This document shows, piece by piece, positions 32,236 through 41,162 of a DNA stretch of 64,000 nt. Source of the DNA: Treponema pectinovorum (lineage in GTDB: Bacteria; Spirochaetota; Spirochaetia; Treponematales; Treponemataceae). The notes below the pieces were generated by a model. That model saw only the letters and a list, made by a program, of their open reading frames with translations, was not told where the DNA came from and searched no databases. The stretch's first letter is position 1; every line of letters begins with the position of its first letter. A program made the translations under genes and the position numbers. Location of the stretch: contig NZ_UFQO01000005.1 of assembly GCF_900497595.1 (NCBI RefSeq), positions 62,001 through 126,000 on the forward strand. The letters are read 5' to 3'.

Positions 32236-32298
32236 CCCTGCCGCTGTAAGCTCGCAGGCGGGGGAGCGGGGCTACAAGTAGACCCTGCCGCTCGTCGC
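32236..32298. repeat. GC-rich intergenic repeat, copy 2
   Basis: Direct repeat of 32,085-32,146, one base longer in a G run. The copies are about 150 bases apart. Such intergenic families may be dispersed in the genome; within this window I see only these two. Confidence 0.85.
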
Positions 32299-32315
32299 AC
32301 TCAAGTAGCGAGGTT

Positions 32316-32600
32316 TTACAATGGTTCAAATTTTACTTCTGCATCGCCATTTATCTTCTCTCGGATTATCACTTTTAAATCTTTGCATTGGAGTGTGTTC
32401 AGTCTTAAAATTTGGTCAAAGCGATTTTTGTATTCATCTTCAGTTTCGTCTATATCAGCGGTTTTAAAATAGATTCTAAGTTCGCTTTTCAAATATTCAA
32501 TCATATCTAAAAATTTAATCTTCTTATTAAAGGTCATATCCTTTTGGATGTATTCGATAACTTCAAGGTTTGTTAAATTGCTCTTGAGTTTTGTTTCCAT
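32316..32600 (-). CDS. Hypothetical protein
   Basis: A 94-residue charged helical protein (METKLKSNLTNLEVIEY...) with no recognised motif. The start is supported by AGGAGG just upstream of the ATG at 32,600. No signal peptide or membrane segment. It lies next to the repeats and transcribes the same way as the exonuclease gene, 44 bases away. Confidence 0.65.
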   Translation of the reverse strand: METKLKSNLTNLEVIEYIQKDMTFNKKIKFLDMIEYLKSELRIYFKTADIDETEDEYKNRFDQILRLNTLQCKDLKVIIREKINGDAEVKFEPL

Positions 32601-32644
32601 GATAGACCTCCTTTTAACGTAAAAACTTAAGTGATATTTTTAAT

Positions 32645-33316
32645 TCAGTCTTCGAAATCAAAAAGTGCCTGAAAGGCAAGGCTCGAAACCTCACCTGATT
32701 TTTTTTGCTCGCTGTAAAGCAATTTTTGCTTCTTTGCAGGAAGCGGCATCTGCATCAAAGTTGTAAAGAGTGCCTTACATACTTTTGCATCCGAAAGCGC
32801 TCTGTGATTTTGCTCGGTTTCTATGTTAAATTGTAATGCCAAATCTGGCTGTTTCCAAGTTTTATTTTCTGGGAGGAGAGTGCGACTTAAAATAAGCGTA
32901 TCAACTGCTTCGTTTGGAAGTGGCGAAAAACCGAGCCGTAACGCTTCTGCATTTACAAAGCGAAGGTCAAACTGGGCGTTGTGAGCGACTATTATTGCAT
33001 CTTTGCAAAAATCTCGCAGATTAGGCAGAACATCTCTTATCTGCGGTGCAAATTGCAACATCGAATCTGTTATCCCTGTAAGCTGCGTTATAAAAGCAGA
33101 AAGTTTTTCATTTGGATTTACGAGGGTCGAAAAACTTTCTATAAAGCCATTTTTTGAAAATTTTACTGCACCAATTTCTGTTATGTGTTCCATTTCTGGA
33201 TTTATCCCAGTGGTTTCTGTGTCGAGCGCGCAAAAAATTCTTCCAGAATCGTAGAGTTCTTTTATCTTTTTTATCGAGTTGATTATTTTTAAGCGAGGTC
33301 TTTCTGTCATCGTCAT
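32645..33316 (-). CDS. DnaQ-like 3'-5' exonuclease (DEDDh family)
   Basis: A 223-residue exonuclease resembling the epsilon proofreading subunit of DNA polymerase III. The motifs are present: Asp32 and Glu34 in LDTETTG (Exo I), AHNAQFDLRF (Exo II) and NHRALSDAKV (Exo III, DEDDh type). Residues after 185 are a short basic tail and lack a recognisable polymerase-binding motif, so it may be a stand-alone repair or RNase T-like enzyme. The ATG at 33,316 lies immediately after the terminator of the upstream gene with no ribosome site. Confidence 0.85.
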   Translation of the reverse strand: MTMTERPRLKIINSIKKIKELYDSGRIFCALDTETTGINPEMEHITEIGAVKFSKNGFIESFSTLVNPNEKLSAFITQLTGITDSMLQFAPQIRDVLPNLRDFCKDAIIVAHNAQFDLRFVNAEALRLGFSPLPNEAVDTLILSRTLLPENKTWKQPDLALQFNIETEQNHRALSDAKVCKALFTTLMQMPLPAKKQKLLYSEQKKSGEVSSLAFQALFDFED

Positions 33317-33345
33317 AAAAAATGCCCACGGAAAAATCCGTGAGC
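33317..33345 (-). terminator. Rho-independent terminator after phosphoglucomutase gene
   Basis: Minus strand GCTCACGGA, a short T-rich loop, TCCGTGGGC (with one G-T pair), then six T. It starts 8 bases past the stop of the phosphohexomutase gene and abuts the start of the exonuclease gene. Confidence 0.83.
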
Positions 33346-33352
33346 AAAGATT

Positions 33353-35119
33353 TTAAGCATTTTCCAAAATTGTTTTTATATCTTTCGTTATAGAATCGCA
33401 AACTGCACCAGAGGTCTTTTTTGCATCTTCGAGTGTAGTTGTAACTTCTGTTCTTGCATTGATATAAAATTTTATCTTTGGTTCTGTTCCTGAAGGGCGT
33501 GCAGAAACGATTGTTCCACCCTCAAGCACAAACTGAAGAACATTCGACTTTGGAAGAGCGATTTTTTCTTTTTTGTCTGGATTTCCTGGATTGAAAGAAA
33601 TGCTTTCTTGTATGTCTTTTATGAGCAAAACTTTTTTTCCGCCCAAGGTTTTTAATCCTTCTTTTCTCAATTTTGCCATTATTCCAGCCATAACTTCTTT
33701 GCCAGCAGAACCCAAGAAGTTTTGAGAAATTGCACGGTCTTCAAAATATCCGTATTTTTCCCACATATCGTCGAGATGTTCGAGAATTGATTTTCCTTTT
33801 GATGTCCAGTACAAAGTCATTTCGGCACACATTGCAGCAGCAGAAATTCCGTCTTTATCCATAACTTCTTTTTCAACTTTGTATCCGTAAGATTCTTCAA
33901 GACCAAATACGTAATTTCCTTTTTTAGATTTTTCAAATTCGTCTTGAACGGCTGCAATCCATTTAAAGCCTGTAAGGCATTCTTCCATTTTTACGCCGTA
34001 GTCTTTTGCAATGTAGTCGCAGAATGGCGAAGTTACGATTGAACGGATTGCCATAGGATTTTCAGGCATTTTTCCTGTTTCTTTTCTGCTTAAAAGCACG
34101 TACTCGCAAAGGAGCGCTCCCATCTGATTTCCAGAAACAAGTACGAATTTTCCGTCTTTTGCAGGAAAGGCTGTTCCAAATCTGTCTGCATCTGGATCTG
34201 TTGCCATTACGCAGTCTGCTTTTTCTCTTTCGCCAAGCTCAACCGCAAGCTTTAGTGCTGGTGCTTCTTCTGGATTTGGTTTTTCAACTGTAGGGAATGC
34301 TCCATCTGGTTTTTTCTGCTGAGGAACGGTGATTACATTTAATCCCAAATCTCCCAAAACTTTTTCTACGTGCATAGCACCTGTTCCATGGAGAGGTGTG
34401 TAGACGATTTTTACGGAAGACGCTTTTTGTTTAATCAATTCTGGTCTAAAAAGCTGAGCCTTGCACATGTCCCAGAATTTTTCATCAATTTCTTTATCGA
34501 TGAGAACCAAACTTCCTTCTTTTAAAGCCTGTTCTCTTGAAATTGTTTTTATCTCTTTAACCTGATTGACTTCGTTTATTATTCCTTCGTCATGCGGCTC
34601 TATTACCTGAGCGCCGTTGTCCCAGTATGCTTTATAGCCATTGTACTGAGGAGGATTATGCGAGGCTGTAACGACAACGCCTGTCTGAGCTTTTAATTCT
34701 CTTATTGCGTAAGAAAGTTCTGGAGTTGGGCGCAAGCCTGTAAAAAGATACGCTTTTATTCCGTTTGCGGCCAAGATGAGTGCTGTTGCTTCTGCAAATA
34801 CATCGGAATTTTTTCTGCTGTCGTATGCGATAACTGCTCTTAAAGTTTTGTCCTTTGCTTTTTCAGGAAATGCTTTGATAACGTAATTTGCAAGTCCTTG
34901 AGTTGCAAGGTTTATTTCGAGCGTGTTCATTCGGTTTGTGCCACCGCCCATAACTCCTCTAAGACCGCCTGTTCCAAATTCAAGAGTTTGATAAAATCTG
35001 TCTTCAAGTTCTTTTATGTCGTTTTTTTTGATGAGTTCTTCCACTTCTTTGCGGAAATTTTCATCTTTTTCTTCCAAAATGTATTTTTTTGCTCTTTCTA
35101 AAATTTCTTCTTTTTCCAT
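33353..35119 (-). CDS. Phosphoglucomutase / phosphomannomutase (alpha-D-phosphohexomutase)
   Basis: A 588-residue enzyme interconverting hexose 1- and 6-phosphates, in the cytoplasm. The phosphoserine loop is TASHNPPQYNGYKAYW (around 140), the metal-binding loop DPDADRFG (around 307), the sugar-binding loop GLEESYGY, and the phosphate-binding loop RPSGTEPKIKFY near the C-terminus. It is of the long PgcA type (about 575-600 residues). The start has AAGGAG upstream and the gene ends in its own terminator, so it is monocistronic. Confidence 0.92.
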   Translation of the reverse strand: MEKEEILERAKKYILEEKDENFRKEVEELIKKNDIKELEDRFYQTLEFGTGGLRGVMGGGTNRMNTLEINLATQGLANYVIKAFPEKAKDKTLRAVIAYDSRKNSDVFAEATALILAANGIKAYLFTGLRPTPELSYAIRELKAQTGVVVTASHNPPQYNGYKAYWDNGAQVIEPHDEGIINEVNQVKEIKTISREQALKEGSLVLIDKEIDEKFWDMCKAQLFRPELIKQKASSVKIVYTPLHGTGAMHVEKVLGDLGLNVITVPQQKKPDGAFPTVEKPNPEEAPALKLAVELGEREKADCVMATDPDADRFGTAFPAKDGKFVLVSGNQMGALLCEYVLLSRKETGKMPENPMAIRSIVTSPFCDYIAKDYGVKMEECLTGFKWIAAVQDEFEKSKKGNYVFGLEESYGYKVEKEVMDKDGISAAAMCAEMTLYWTSKGKSILEHLDDMWEKYGYFEDRAISQNFLGSAGKEVMAGIMAKLRKEGLKTLGGKKVLLIKDIQESISFNPGNPDKKEKIALPKSNVLQFVLEGGTIVSARPSGTEPKIKFYINARTEVTTTLEDAKKTSGAVCDSITKDIKTILENA

Positions 35120-35263
35120 CTTCTTCTCCTTGTAAATAATAAAGTTTGCAACACAAACTTCAAAGAAAAAAGGAACACTAAATGATAGGCGTTTCTTTTT
35201 CAGTTGTTTTATAAAACTCTGCTAAGAATATAAATTTCCGCTTTGAGTTTTATTTTTCTATTT

Positions 35264-37144
35264 TTAATCTTTTGAATCTGCCATATTAAGCATACGAGTT
35301 TCCCAATCCAAAAGCCATTTTTCTTGTTCTGGCTTTTCGCCTTTTACATCGCACATAACTCTAAAAACAGACTCTGTGCCACTTCCTCGCATCCATATAA
35401 ATGCTAAAGGTAAGCCTTCTTTATCTTTAAATATTATCTTTAATCCTCCATTTTTGCTAAGCGAATAATCTTTTACTCCTTTTGTTTGAATTGTTCCATT
35501 TGTGATTACAACCTGATAGTCATAAAATCCATAATCGTTTTGTAATTGATTGCACTTTTCTTTCCATTGAGACTCAAAAATCGTTTGAAATCTGCGTTTT
35601 AATAGCGAATGGTCTTTTGTGTTTATGTGCAGGATGGCTCTTTTTTCGCTTACCCCTGTTGTAGTATATTTTGGAAGCGTGTCTATAACATCGTGCAGAG
35701 AAAAATTTTCTTTGTATTTTTCCATCTGACCACTTTTTTCACACCATAGATGAAACAATCCCTTTATTTGATTTCCATTTATTACTTCATCTTTTAAAAC
35801 CAAAAGTTTTACGAGTGCAAATATCGTGCTAAGTGGGTCGCGTACTGCAGAAGGGTGGGTTATATTGCCCCCATTTGAGCCTTCTCCCAAAATACGAACG
35901 ATAAATCCTTTGTCTCGTTTTTCCCGGGCGAGATTTACTACATTTGCTTCTCCAACTTCTGCCCTAAAAACTTCTGCTCCAAACGCTCCAGCAATTTCTT
36001 CTATTCGCATAGAAGTAGGGCCGTTTACGGCAACAGCAATTTTAGATTTTTGTGAACTGCTCGAATTAAGATCAATTATATTTGAAGAGTCAGTCAAATA
36101 TTGTTCTGCTTTTTTTGCAAGTCCCTGTTTTTCTTCAAATTGCTCTTGATAAAACAAAAATGCAATTTCTGCAAGCACGCAAAGTGCAAAAACTTCCTGT
36201 GCTTTTAGGACAACCGCTTTATTTTCAACTTCATCCCAATAAACGAGATTTCCTCTGTCGCCATCGCAATCTGGCATATATCCCAAAAGACAGGATTTTT
36301 CGCTTTGCTTCTGTCGCTTTTCAATTTCGGATGCTGCCCAAACTAGATTTTCTGGTTCTGGAATTATAGCATGTTTAATTTCTCCTGGAGAATTTGAAAG
36401 CGCATGTAGTTTGATTCCGCATTCGTTTAAAAATGAACTGTCTATGGATAAGGTTCTTGCAGAGCCATTCATGTCTGCAACTACGCTTATAGGAGTTTTG
36501 AGAAGGCTTTGCCTAAGTCTTGCAAAAAGAGTGTTTTGTTTAAAAAGCTCTGAGCTTCCTGCTATTACATGTTTTGAAAAATTCCTGTAAGAGTTAAGGG
36601 CTGCATTTTTTGTAGAGGCGGATTCTGCTAAAACCCAGTCGAAATCTGCAATAGGGCAGGAAGATATCAAAGTTTCCGCATAAGAGTGAATATCGCTTTG
36701 TGCACATTTTTTTTCAAATTCTTTTACAATTTTTGAATTTTCTTCTGCACTTAAAACTCCACCGTCATTAAGCCCAAATTTTATTCCATTGTGTCCAATT
36801 GGATTGTGGCTTGCAGAAATATATACAAAGGCGTCGAGAGTGCGGGCGTATGCCATTATCTCTGGAGCGGCGATTACGCCTGCAAATACGACCTGAACCT
36901 TTTTTGCTAAAAAAACTTTTAACATGGGATTTGCTAGTGCAGGACCTGTAGGTCTAGTGTCAAAACCTAAACATATTATTGGTGATTTTTTTTTGGAAAG
37001 TATGTAGTCAGCAAAGGAATCTGCCACTAAAGCGGCTATTATCCTGTTTTCATTTCCTATCTCTGCTGAATTATCTTCTTCGTTTCCAGATTCGCAAAAA
37101 ACTTTGCGCCAGCCAGAAGCGGATGTAATCATCTTGTGTTCCAT
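35264..37144 (-). CDS. Divergent phosphohexomutase family protein
   Basis: A 626-residue protein of the same superfamily as the adjacent gene but distant. The active-site loop SASHNPIGHNGIKFG and metal loop DCDGDRGNL are present, and a C-terminal RGSGTESVFRV replaces the usual RPSGTEP phosphate loop. It has insertions typical of a spirochaete-specific form. The ATG at 37,144 is preferred; an in-frame TTG lies 9 bases earlier. There is no ribosome site, but a promoter -10 lies 10 bases before the ATG. Substrate is not predictable. Confidence 0.82.
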   Translation of the reverse strand: MEHKMITSASGWRKVFCESGNEEDNSAEIGNENRIIAALVADSFADYILSKKKSPIICLGFDTRPTGPALANPMLKVFLAKKVQVVFAGVIAAPEIMAYARTLDAFVYISASHNPIGHNGIKFGLNDGGVLSAEENSKIVKEFEKKCAQSDIHSYAETLISSCPIADFDWVLAESASTKNAALNSYRNFSKHVIAGSSELFKQNTLFARLRQSLLKTPISVVADMNGSARTLSIDSSFLNECGIKLHALSNSPGEIKHAIIPEPENLVWAASEIEKRQKQSEKSCLLGYMPDCDGDRGNLVYWDEVENKAVVLKAQEVFALCVLAEIAFLFYQEQFEEKQGLAKKAEQYLTDSSNIIDLNSSSSQKSKIAVAVNGPTSMRIEEIAGAFGAEVFRAEVGEANVVNLAREKRDKGFIVRILGEGSNGGNITHPSAVRDPLSTIFALVKLLVLKDEVINGNQIKGLFHLWCEKSGQMEKYKENFSLHDVIDTLPKYTTTGVSEKRAILHINTKDHSLLKRRFQTIFESQWKEKCNQLQNDYGFYDYQVVITNGTIQTKGVKDYSLSKNGGLKIIFKDKEGLPLAFIWMRGSGTESVFRVMCDVKGEKPEQEKWLLDWETRMLNMADSKD

Positions 37145-37154
37145 AACTAACAAG

Positions 37155-37183
37155 ATTTTACCATCTTAGGCCGTTATTCGCAA
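37155..37183 (-). promoter_or_regulatory. Sigma70-type promoter of the divergent phosphohexomutase
   Basis: Minus strand TTGCGA (37,183-37,178), 17-base spacer, TAAAAT (37,160-37,155). Transcription would start about 3 bases before the ATG, leaving almost no leader. Confidence 0.6.
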
Positions 37184-37187
37184 TAAA

Positions 37188-38048
37188 TTAAAAGACTTCC
37201 AGATTATAGGTTTGAGTTTTTTCCTTGCCAAGAATATCGGCAATTATCAGCGTAATCTTCGTTTTTCCTTTTGGAATTGAAATTTCTGCTAACAGTTGTT
37301 TTTTTGAATCTGGATATATCAAAGCAGTCGGATAATTTTTTTTACCTTTGGTACAAAGTTTTCCTTCTATTTGAACTATTGTGTCGTACGTTATGGTATC
37401 TGCAAGTGCACCGTTTACTAAAACTGTAGTCTTATATGGCATCGCTCTTTCCTGCCTGTCTGCATATAAAAGATAGGTTCCGCTTGCGATTTTTTTTTGA
37501 CTTGAAAAATCGATTTCTGCACCTTTTTTGTTTATGGCACAAATATTTGAAAGGTTTAATGGGAGTTCATTGCCAAAGCGAGGCATCAATATTCTAGGAT
37601 TTAAAATAGTTTTTGAGACAAGGTCAATTACTTGAAATTCCAACAAAGCATTTTTTTCTTGCCAGCCAGATATTCCACATTCGCCCAAATCCACCGCTTT
37701 TTCCACTTTGTCCAAAAGGTATCGCTCATTTTGACCTTGCGAATCGAGATTTGCATAAACCGTCAAAAGTTTGTCATCGTGCATCTGCAAAACAGCGTTA
37801 CCAAGAGTGCTTTCAAACAGGAAAGGCTCTTCATCATGCTCACTTAAAACCATTGTAACGTAGCCTTTTTCCACGGTTTTTATTTGTGTGCTGCCGCTAA
37901 AAATTAAAGAAGAACTTAAAAGCGAGCCGCGCAGTTGTGCAAAATATGTAAAGAAACTGTCCGACATTATTTCGTTTTGCGGCCAGTCAAAAGCAAAGGT
38001 CGAAATTGAACTTAAAATTATAAATGCAAAAGAAAGTATTTTTTTCAT
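37188..38048 (-). CDS. Secreted protein with degenerate M23-like domain
   Basis: A 286-residue protein with a clear signal peptide (KKILSFAFIILSSISTFA, cleaved near 19). Residues 20-135 look like an M23/LytM beta fold (FDWPQ start, IFSGSTQIKTVEKGYVTMV, LLTVYANLD) without the His-x-His zinc ligands; the remainder is beta-rich with no known domain. It follows the beta-propeller gene by 4 bases, and the two probably work together in the periplasm. No enzymatic role is expected; a structural or amidase-activating role is possible. Confidence 0.65.
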   Translation of the reverse strand: MKKILSFAFIILSSISTFAFDWPQNEIMSDSFFTYFAQLRGSLLSSSLIFSGSTQIKTVEKGYVTMVLSEHDEEPFLFESTLGNAVLQMHDDKLLTVYANLDSQGQNERYLLDKVEKAVDLGECGISGWQEKNALLEFQVIDLVSKTILNPRILMPRFGNELPLNLSNICAINKKGAEIDFSSQKKIASGTYLLYADRQERAMPYKTTVLVNGALADTITYDTIVQIEGKLCTKGKKNYPTALIYPDSKKQLLAEISIPKGKTKITLIIADILGKEKTQTYNLEVF

Positions 38049-38052
38049 TTTG

Positions 38053-39117
38053 TTACCTGTATTCTATGTCGATTCGAGAGATTGAAGAATCTTTTACAAT
38101 AAAAAGTGAATTTTCTTTTACGGTTATGAATGCATTCTGTGCTTTAAACTTAGTGCTTCCCGCGTATAAATCGTTGTTTTGAATCAGCGAAATGCTGTAA
38201 AAATCATTTTTTTTGCTTAAAACAAAAATCGATTTTTTGTCTTGAGTTTCTTGAATTGAAAGTATATGTCCGTCTATTTTAATGTGCTTTGATTTTTGAT
38301 TTTTTATGTTTAAAACACCAAGACAATTTTTTTGAGCGTAATAGCAATAGTTTGAATCTTCTGAAAATTTTATCAAAACTTGTCTTTTTGTCTGACTTTC
38401 TAAAAATTCATGAAATAAAATTTTTGTCAACGTGCCTTCTTTTTTTGCAAGAACGAATCTCTGCTTTTCCTGCCCCGTAATTGCCGCTGTTAATTTTGCG
38501 TCATCGCTTACAGCAATTCCTAAAACCGCTGGATATTCACTTCCGCCAGGAGAAAAACTGCTTTCGATTTTTCCGTCGTCGTTAAAGGTAATAATAGAGC
38601 CGTCTGCGTATCCTGCTGCGGTGGCAGACTTTGAAGTTGCAAAAGCCGTTATTGGAACATAATTTTCAAACTGCCAGATGAGTTTCCCTCTGTCATCGAG
38701 AAAAGCGAAGCTGTTTCCGCCCGGAAGCATAAGATATTTTTTTTCGCCTTGAAAAAAAGGAAAACCTTGTGCGTTTATAGAACCTTTTTTTTCGTCTGTG
38801 CTTGAAAATATTTCCATCTTTTTGTCGCTTGAACCATAGATGCAGTAATCGTTTTTGCTTATCGACGCTTTATAAGGATATGTTTTTATAGAATAGATTT
38901 TTCCTTCGCTAGAAAAATATCCTAAAACTTGTCCAATTTTAAAAGGAATCAATTCCTGTGGGGATATCTCTTTTAAAGAAGAGTTTTGTTTTGAAGAATC
39001 TATTGTCCAAACTGTTTTAAAATGCAGTTCTTTTTGAAGAGGTCTAATTGCAAGAAATATATATACAACAGATGCAAAAATGCAAACTGGCAATATGAAA
39101 TTTACTTTTTTGTTCAT
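38053..39117 (-). CDS. Membrane-anchored beta-propeller (WD40/PQQ-like) protein
   Basis: A 354-residue protein with one N-terminal anchor (about 6-24, FILPVCIFASVVYIFLAI) and repeated blocks of the kind ATAAGYADGSIITFNDDGK and LLPGGNSFAFLDDRGKLIWQF, which are beta-propeller blades facing the periplasm. It is a scaffold or sensor type without catalytic residues. The start codon at 39,117 has no ribosome site but a promoter -10 lies 5 bases upstream. It is co-transcribed with the degenerate M23 gene. Confidence 0.72.
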   Translation of the reverse strand: MNKKVNFILPVCIFASVVYIFLAIRPLQKELHFKTVWTIDSSKQNSSLKEISPQELIPFKIGQVLGYFSSEGKIYSIKTYPYKASISKNDYCIYGSSDKKMEIFSSTDEKKGSINAQGFPFFQGEKKYLMLPGGNSFAFLDDRGKLIWQFENYVPITAFATSKSATAAGYADGSIITFNDDGKIESSFSPGGSEYPAVLGIAVSDDAKLTAAITGQEKQRFVLAKKEGTLTKILFHEFLESQTKRQVLIKFSEDSNYCYYAQKNCLGVLNIKNQKSKHIKIDGHILSIQETQDKKSIFVLSKKNDFYSISLIQNNDLYAGSTKFKAQNAFITVKENSLFIVKDSSISRIDIEYR

Positions 39118-39122
39118 AATTT

Positions 39123-39151
39123 ATCGTATATCGTTTAAAACCTAAGGTCAA
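39123..39151 (-). promoter_or_regulatory. Sigma70-type promoter of the beta-propeller operon
   Basis: Minus strand TTGACC (39,151-39,146), 17-base spacer, TACGAT (39,128-39,123), then 5 bases to the ATG. Transcription would start at or very near the first base of the start codon. Confidence 0.6.
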
Positions 39152-39163
39152 GAATGTGATAAC

Positions 39164-39192
39164 TTGACAAAATACCGTAATAAATGCAAAAT
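39164..39192 (+). promoter_or_regulatory. Promoter of the HTH-EIIA gene
   Basis: Plus strand TTGACA (39,164-39,169), 17-base spacer, CAAAAT (39,187-39,192). The predicted leader is about 48 bases and includes the AGGAG ribosome site before the ATG at 39,248. Confidence 0.55.
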
Positions 39193-39247
39193 CTTCTAGA
39201 ATTTATCAAAAATTAACGCTTTTGCGAGTTTTACAGGAGCCTAAAAT

Positions 39248-39901
39248 ATGGAAGACGATATCCTTACTATTGAAGAAGTTGCAAAATATCTGCGTGTTTC
39301 TGAACGCACTGTCTATGATTGGGCGCAGAAAGGCGAAATTCCTTCTGGAAAAATTGGAACTGTTTGGCGTTTTAAAAAGACAGAGATTGAAAAATGGGTG
39401 AATGAAAGGCTTTCTTCAAATCAGAAAAAAGAGGCTGCTTCTCCAGCTGTAATCGTAAAAAATATCCTTTCTCCAGAAAGAATCGTTTTTATAAATCATT
39501 CTACAAAGCGAGATGCACTCGTAGAACTTGCAAACAATTTGAGCACTGCCCCTCAGGTAAAATACAAGGATGAACTTATAAGCGAGATTTTAAAGCGCGA
39601 AGAATTGATGTCTACAGCGATTGGTCGTGGAATTGCAATTCCGCATGTAAGGCTTTCGTCTGTTACGGATTTGGTGATGAGCGTTGGAATTTGCCAGAAC
39701 AATTTGATTGACTACCAGTCGATAGATGAAATTCCTGTTCGAATTTTGATAATGATTGCAGCCGCATATAATCAGCACACATATTATCTTCAAACCCTGA
39801 GTTTTTTTAGTTCAAAACTCAAAGAAAAAGTTTTGCGAGATAAGCTTTTGCAAACAAAAACAGCAGAAGAAGCGTATGCTCTGTTGATTCAAGAAGACTG
39901 A
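39248..39901 (+). CDS. HTH-EIIA fusion: excisionase-type DNA-binding domain plus PTS EIIA (PtsN-like)
   Basis: A 217-residue protein. Residues 5-55 form a MerR/excisionase-type HTH (LTIEEVAKYLRVSERTVYDW to TVWRFKKTEIEKW). Residues 72-215 are a fructose/nitrogen-type PTS EIIA domain with the phospho-acceptor His133 in GIAIPHVRL. Phosphorylation could control DNA binding or regulate another protein; spirochaetes often have PTS regulators without sugar transporters. It ends 2 bases from the convergent transglutaminase-like gene. Confidence 0.9.
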   Translation: MEDDILTIEEVAKYLRVSERTVYDWAQKGEIPSGKIGTVWRFKKTEIEKWVNERLSSNQKKEAASPAVIVKNILSPERIVFINHSTKRDALVELANNLSTAPQVKYKDELISEILKREELMSTAIGRGIAIPHVRLSSVTDLVMSVGICQNNLIDYQSIDEIPVRILIMIAAAYNQHTYYLQTLSFFSSKLKEKVLRDKLLQTKTAEEAYALLIQED

Positions 39902-39903
39902 TT

Positions 39904-41103
39904 TTATTCGTAAAGTTCAACAGGAATCCACTTGCTGCGGTCTTGCATGTCGCCACTTATCATACCGAATGTAAGATTTTGAGCGGTGGTTTCTCCAAAA
40001 AGATAATCCTTTTTGTCTAAATTATAAGCTTGTCCCAATTTTCCTTCTAAAAAAGCTGCAACCATAGCATGACTGTACGTGTTTGAAATCAGCATTATAG
40101 AATCTATATCCATATTTTTGTAAAGGCACATCAAAAGCATTGAACGGCTGTCGCAATCGCTTCCTTTGCCCAAGAGTGTGTCTGGAATATTTAAGAGGTC
40201 TGCCTTGTCTTTTGTTGTGGATCTTCTTTGGTATTCTAAGTTTTGGGTCCAGGTTAAAAGTTTTTGTGCGATAAGTGCTTGGCTGTCTTTTTTTTCCTGT
40301 TCAGAAAGGCTGTCGTAAAGGTTTGTGTATATGTCAAACGCGGCTTTTTTTAATCTTCCTGCTGCATCCTTTGCTATAATTCTGTAAAAGCGCTGCCATG
40401 CTTCTTTCCAGCACTTTTGATTTATAAAGATTTTAAAAACTTCAAATTCTCTGTCTATCACAAATTGATTTGCTTCGCTGTCATCTTTATCAAGGCTTGT
40501 AGAAATATTTTTTCCGTCGATTTTTAATTCTACTTTTTGATTTTGAGTTTTTGGGAAGGCGAAATTTGTTATAATCCCTGCTTCTGCAAAACTTGCCCTA
40601 TCAATCATGACGCAGTCTAAAATGGAAAGCATGAATTGCTCTATGTCGTGAAATTTTTCCTGTGGACAAAAACATAAAACCGTAAGAAAGTCGTTTGTTT
40701 TTTGCAAAGGAGCGCAAATCCCCCAGCCTGAAGTTTTTTGTCCAATAGCTTTTTCGTCTGTGGTGAATTTTGCAATGGAACAGTCTGCGTTTCTCCATCG
40801 TATTTTTGAAATTTCTGCATTTCCAGAAAGTTTTTCTACAGTTGAACTCAAAGCCAAATCTGATGAATTGTATTTTTCACCTTCCCAGACTCGTATTATT
40901 ATTTGCACTGAAAGGAGCCTGTGTTCAAATAAGACAGAACGCTCGTCGCTTGAACAGTCTGCAATTTCAAACATCTCTGGCAAATCGATGGAATAATTGA
41001 ATACGCTGCTTGAAACTAGCTCTGCGCTTGCTTTTGAAGAAAAAGTCAAAAAAATCGCTGCAAGGACAAAATAAAATCGGATTTTTCCGCTAAATTTATT
41101 CAT
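39904..41103 (-). CDS. Secreted transglutaminase-like fold protein
   Basis: A 399-residue protein with a signal peptide (about 8-27, IRFYFVLAAIFLTFSSKASA). The C-terminal third has the transglutaminase-like core: Cys in KGSDCDSRSMLLMCLYKN, His in SNTYSHAMVAAF, and an acidic residue later (LDKKDYLFGETTA). This domain is often used for periplasmic peptidase- or amidase-like functions. The N-terminal 190 residues are beta-rich and unrecognised. A GGAGG site supports the start at 41,103. Confidence 0.75.
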   Translation of the reverse strand: MNKFSGKIRFYFVLAAIFLTFSSKASAELVSSSVFNYSIDLPEMFEIADCSSDERSVLFEHRLLSVQIIIRVWEGEKYNSSDLALSSTVEKLSGNAEISKIRWRNADCSIAKFTTDEKAIGQKTSGWGICAPLQKTNDFLTVLCFCPQEKFHDIEQFMLSILDCVMIDRASFAEAGIITNFAFPKTQNQKVELKIDGKNISTSLDKDDSEANQFVIDREFEVFKIFINQKCWKEAWQRFYRIIAKDAAGRLKKAAFDIYTNLYDSLSEQEKKDSQALIAQKLLTWTQNLEYQRRSTTKDKADLLNIPDTLLGKGSDCDSRSMLLMCLYKNMDIDSIMLISNTYSHAMVAAFLEGKLGQAYNLDKKDYLFGETTAQNLTFGMISGDMQDRSKWIPVELYE

Positions 41104-41162
41104 TTTTATTCCTCCAAAAACTTCTATAAAAAAAAATCAACTTAGGCTATATTAAAAGTCGG

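Larger units (their letters stand above)
31863..32315. other. Non-coding GC-rich repeat region
   Basis: There are 453 bases without a convincing gene. The stretch holds two copies of a GC-rich 62-63-base repeat and scraps of similar low-complexity sequence (CGGGCTATACGAGGCTTCGGC). Its base composition is clearly richer in G+C than the flanking genes. Frames crossing it on both strands have unlikely amino acid composition. Confidence 0.7.

Noticed and set aside
31888-32472. 194-codon plus-strand frame across the GC-rich repeats
   Set aside because: It spans both repeat copies and the reverse of the hypothetical gene at 32,316; composition is not protein-like.
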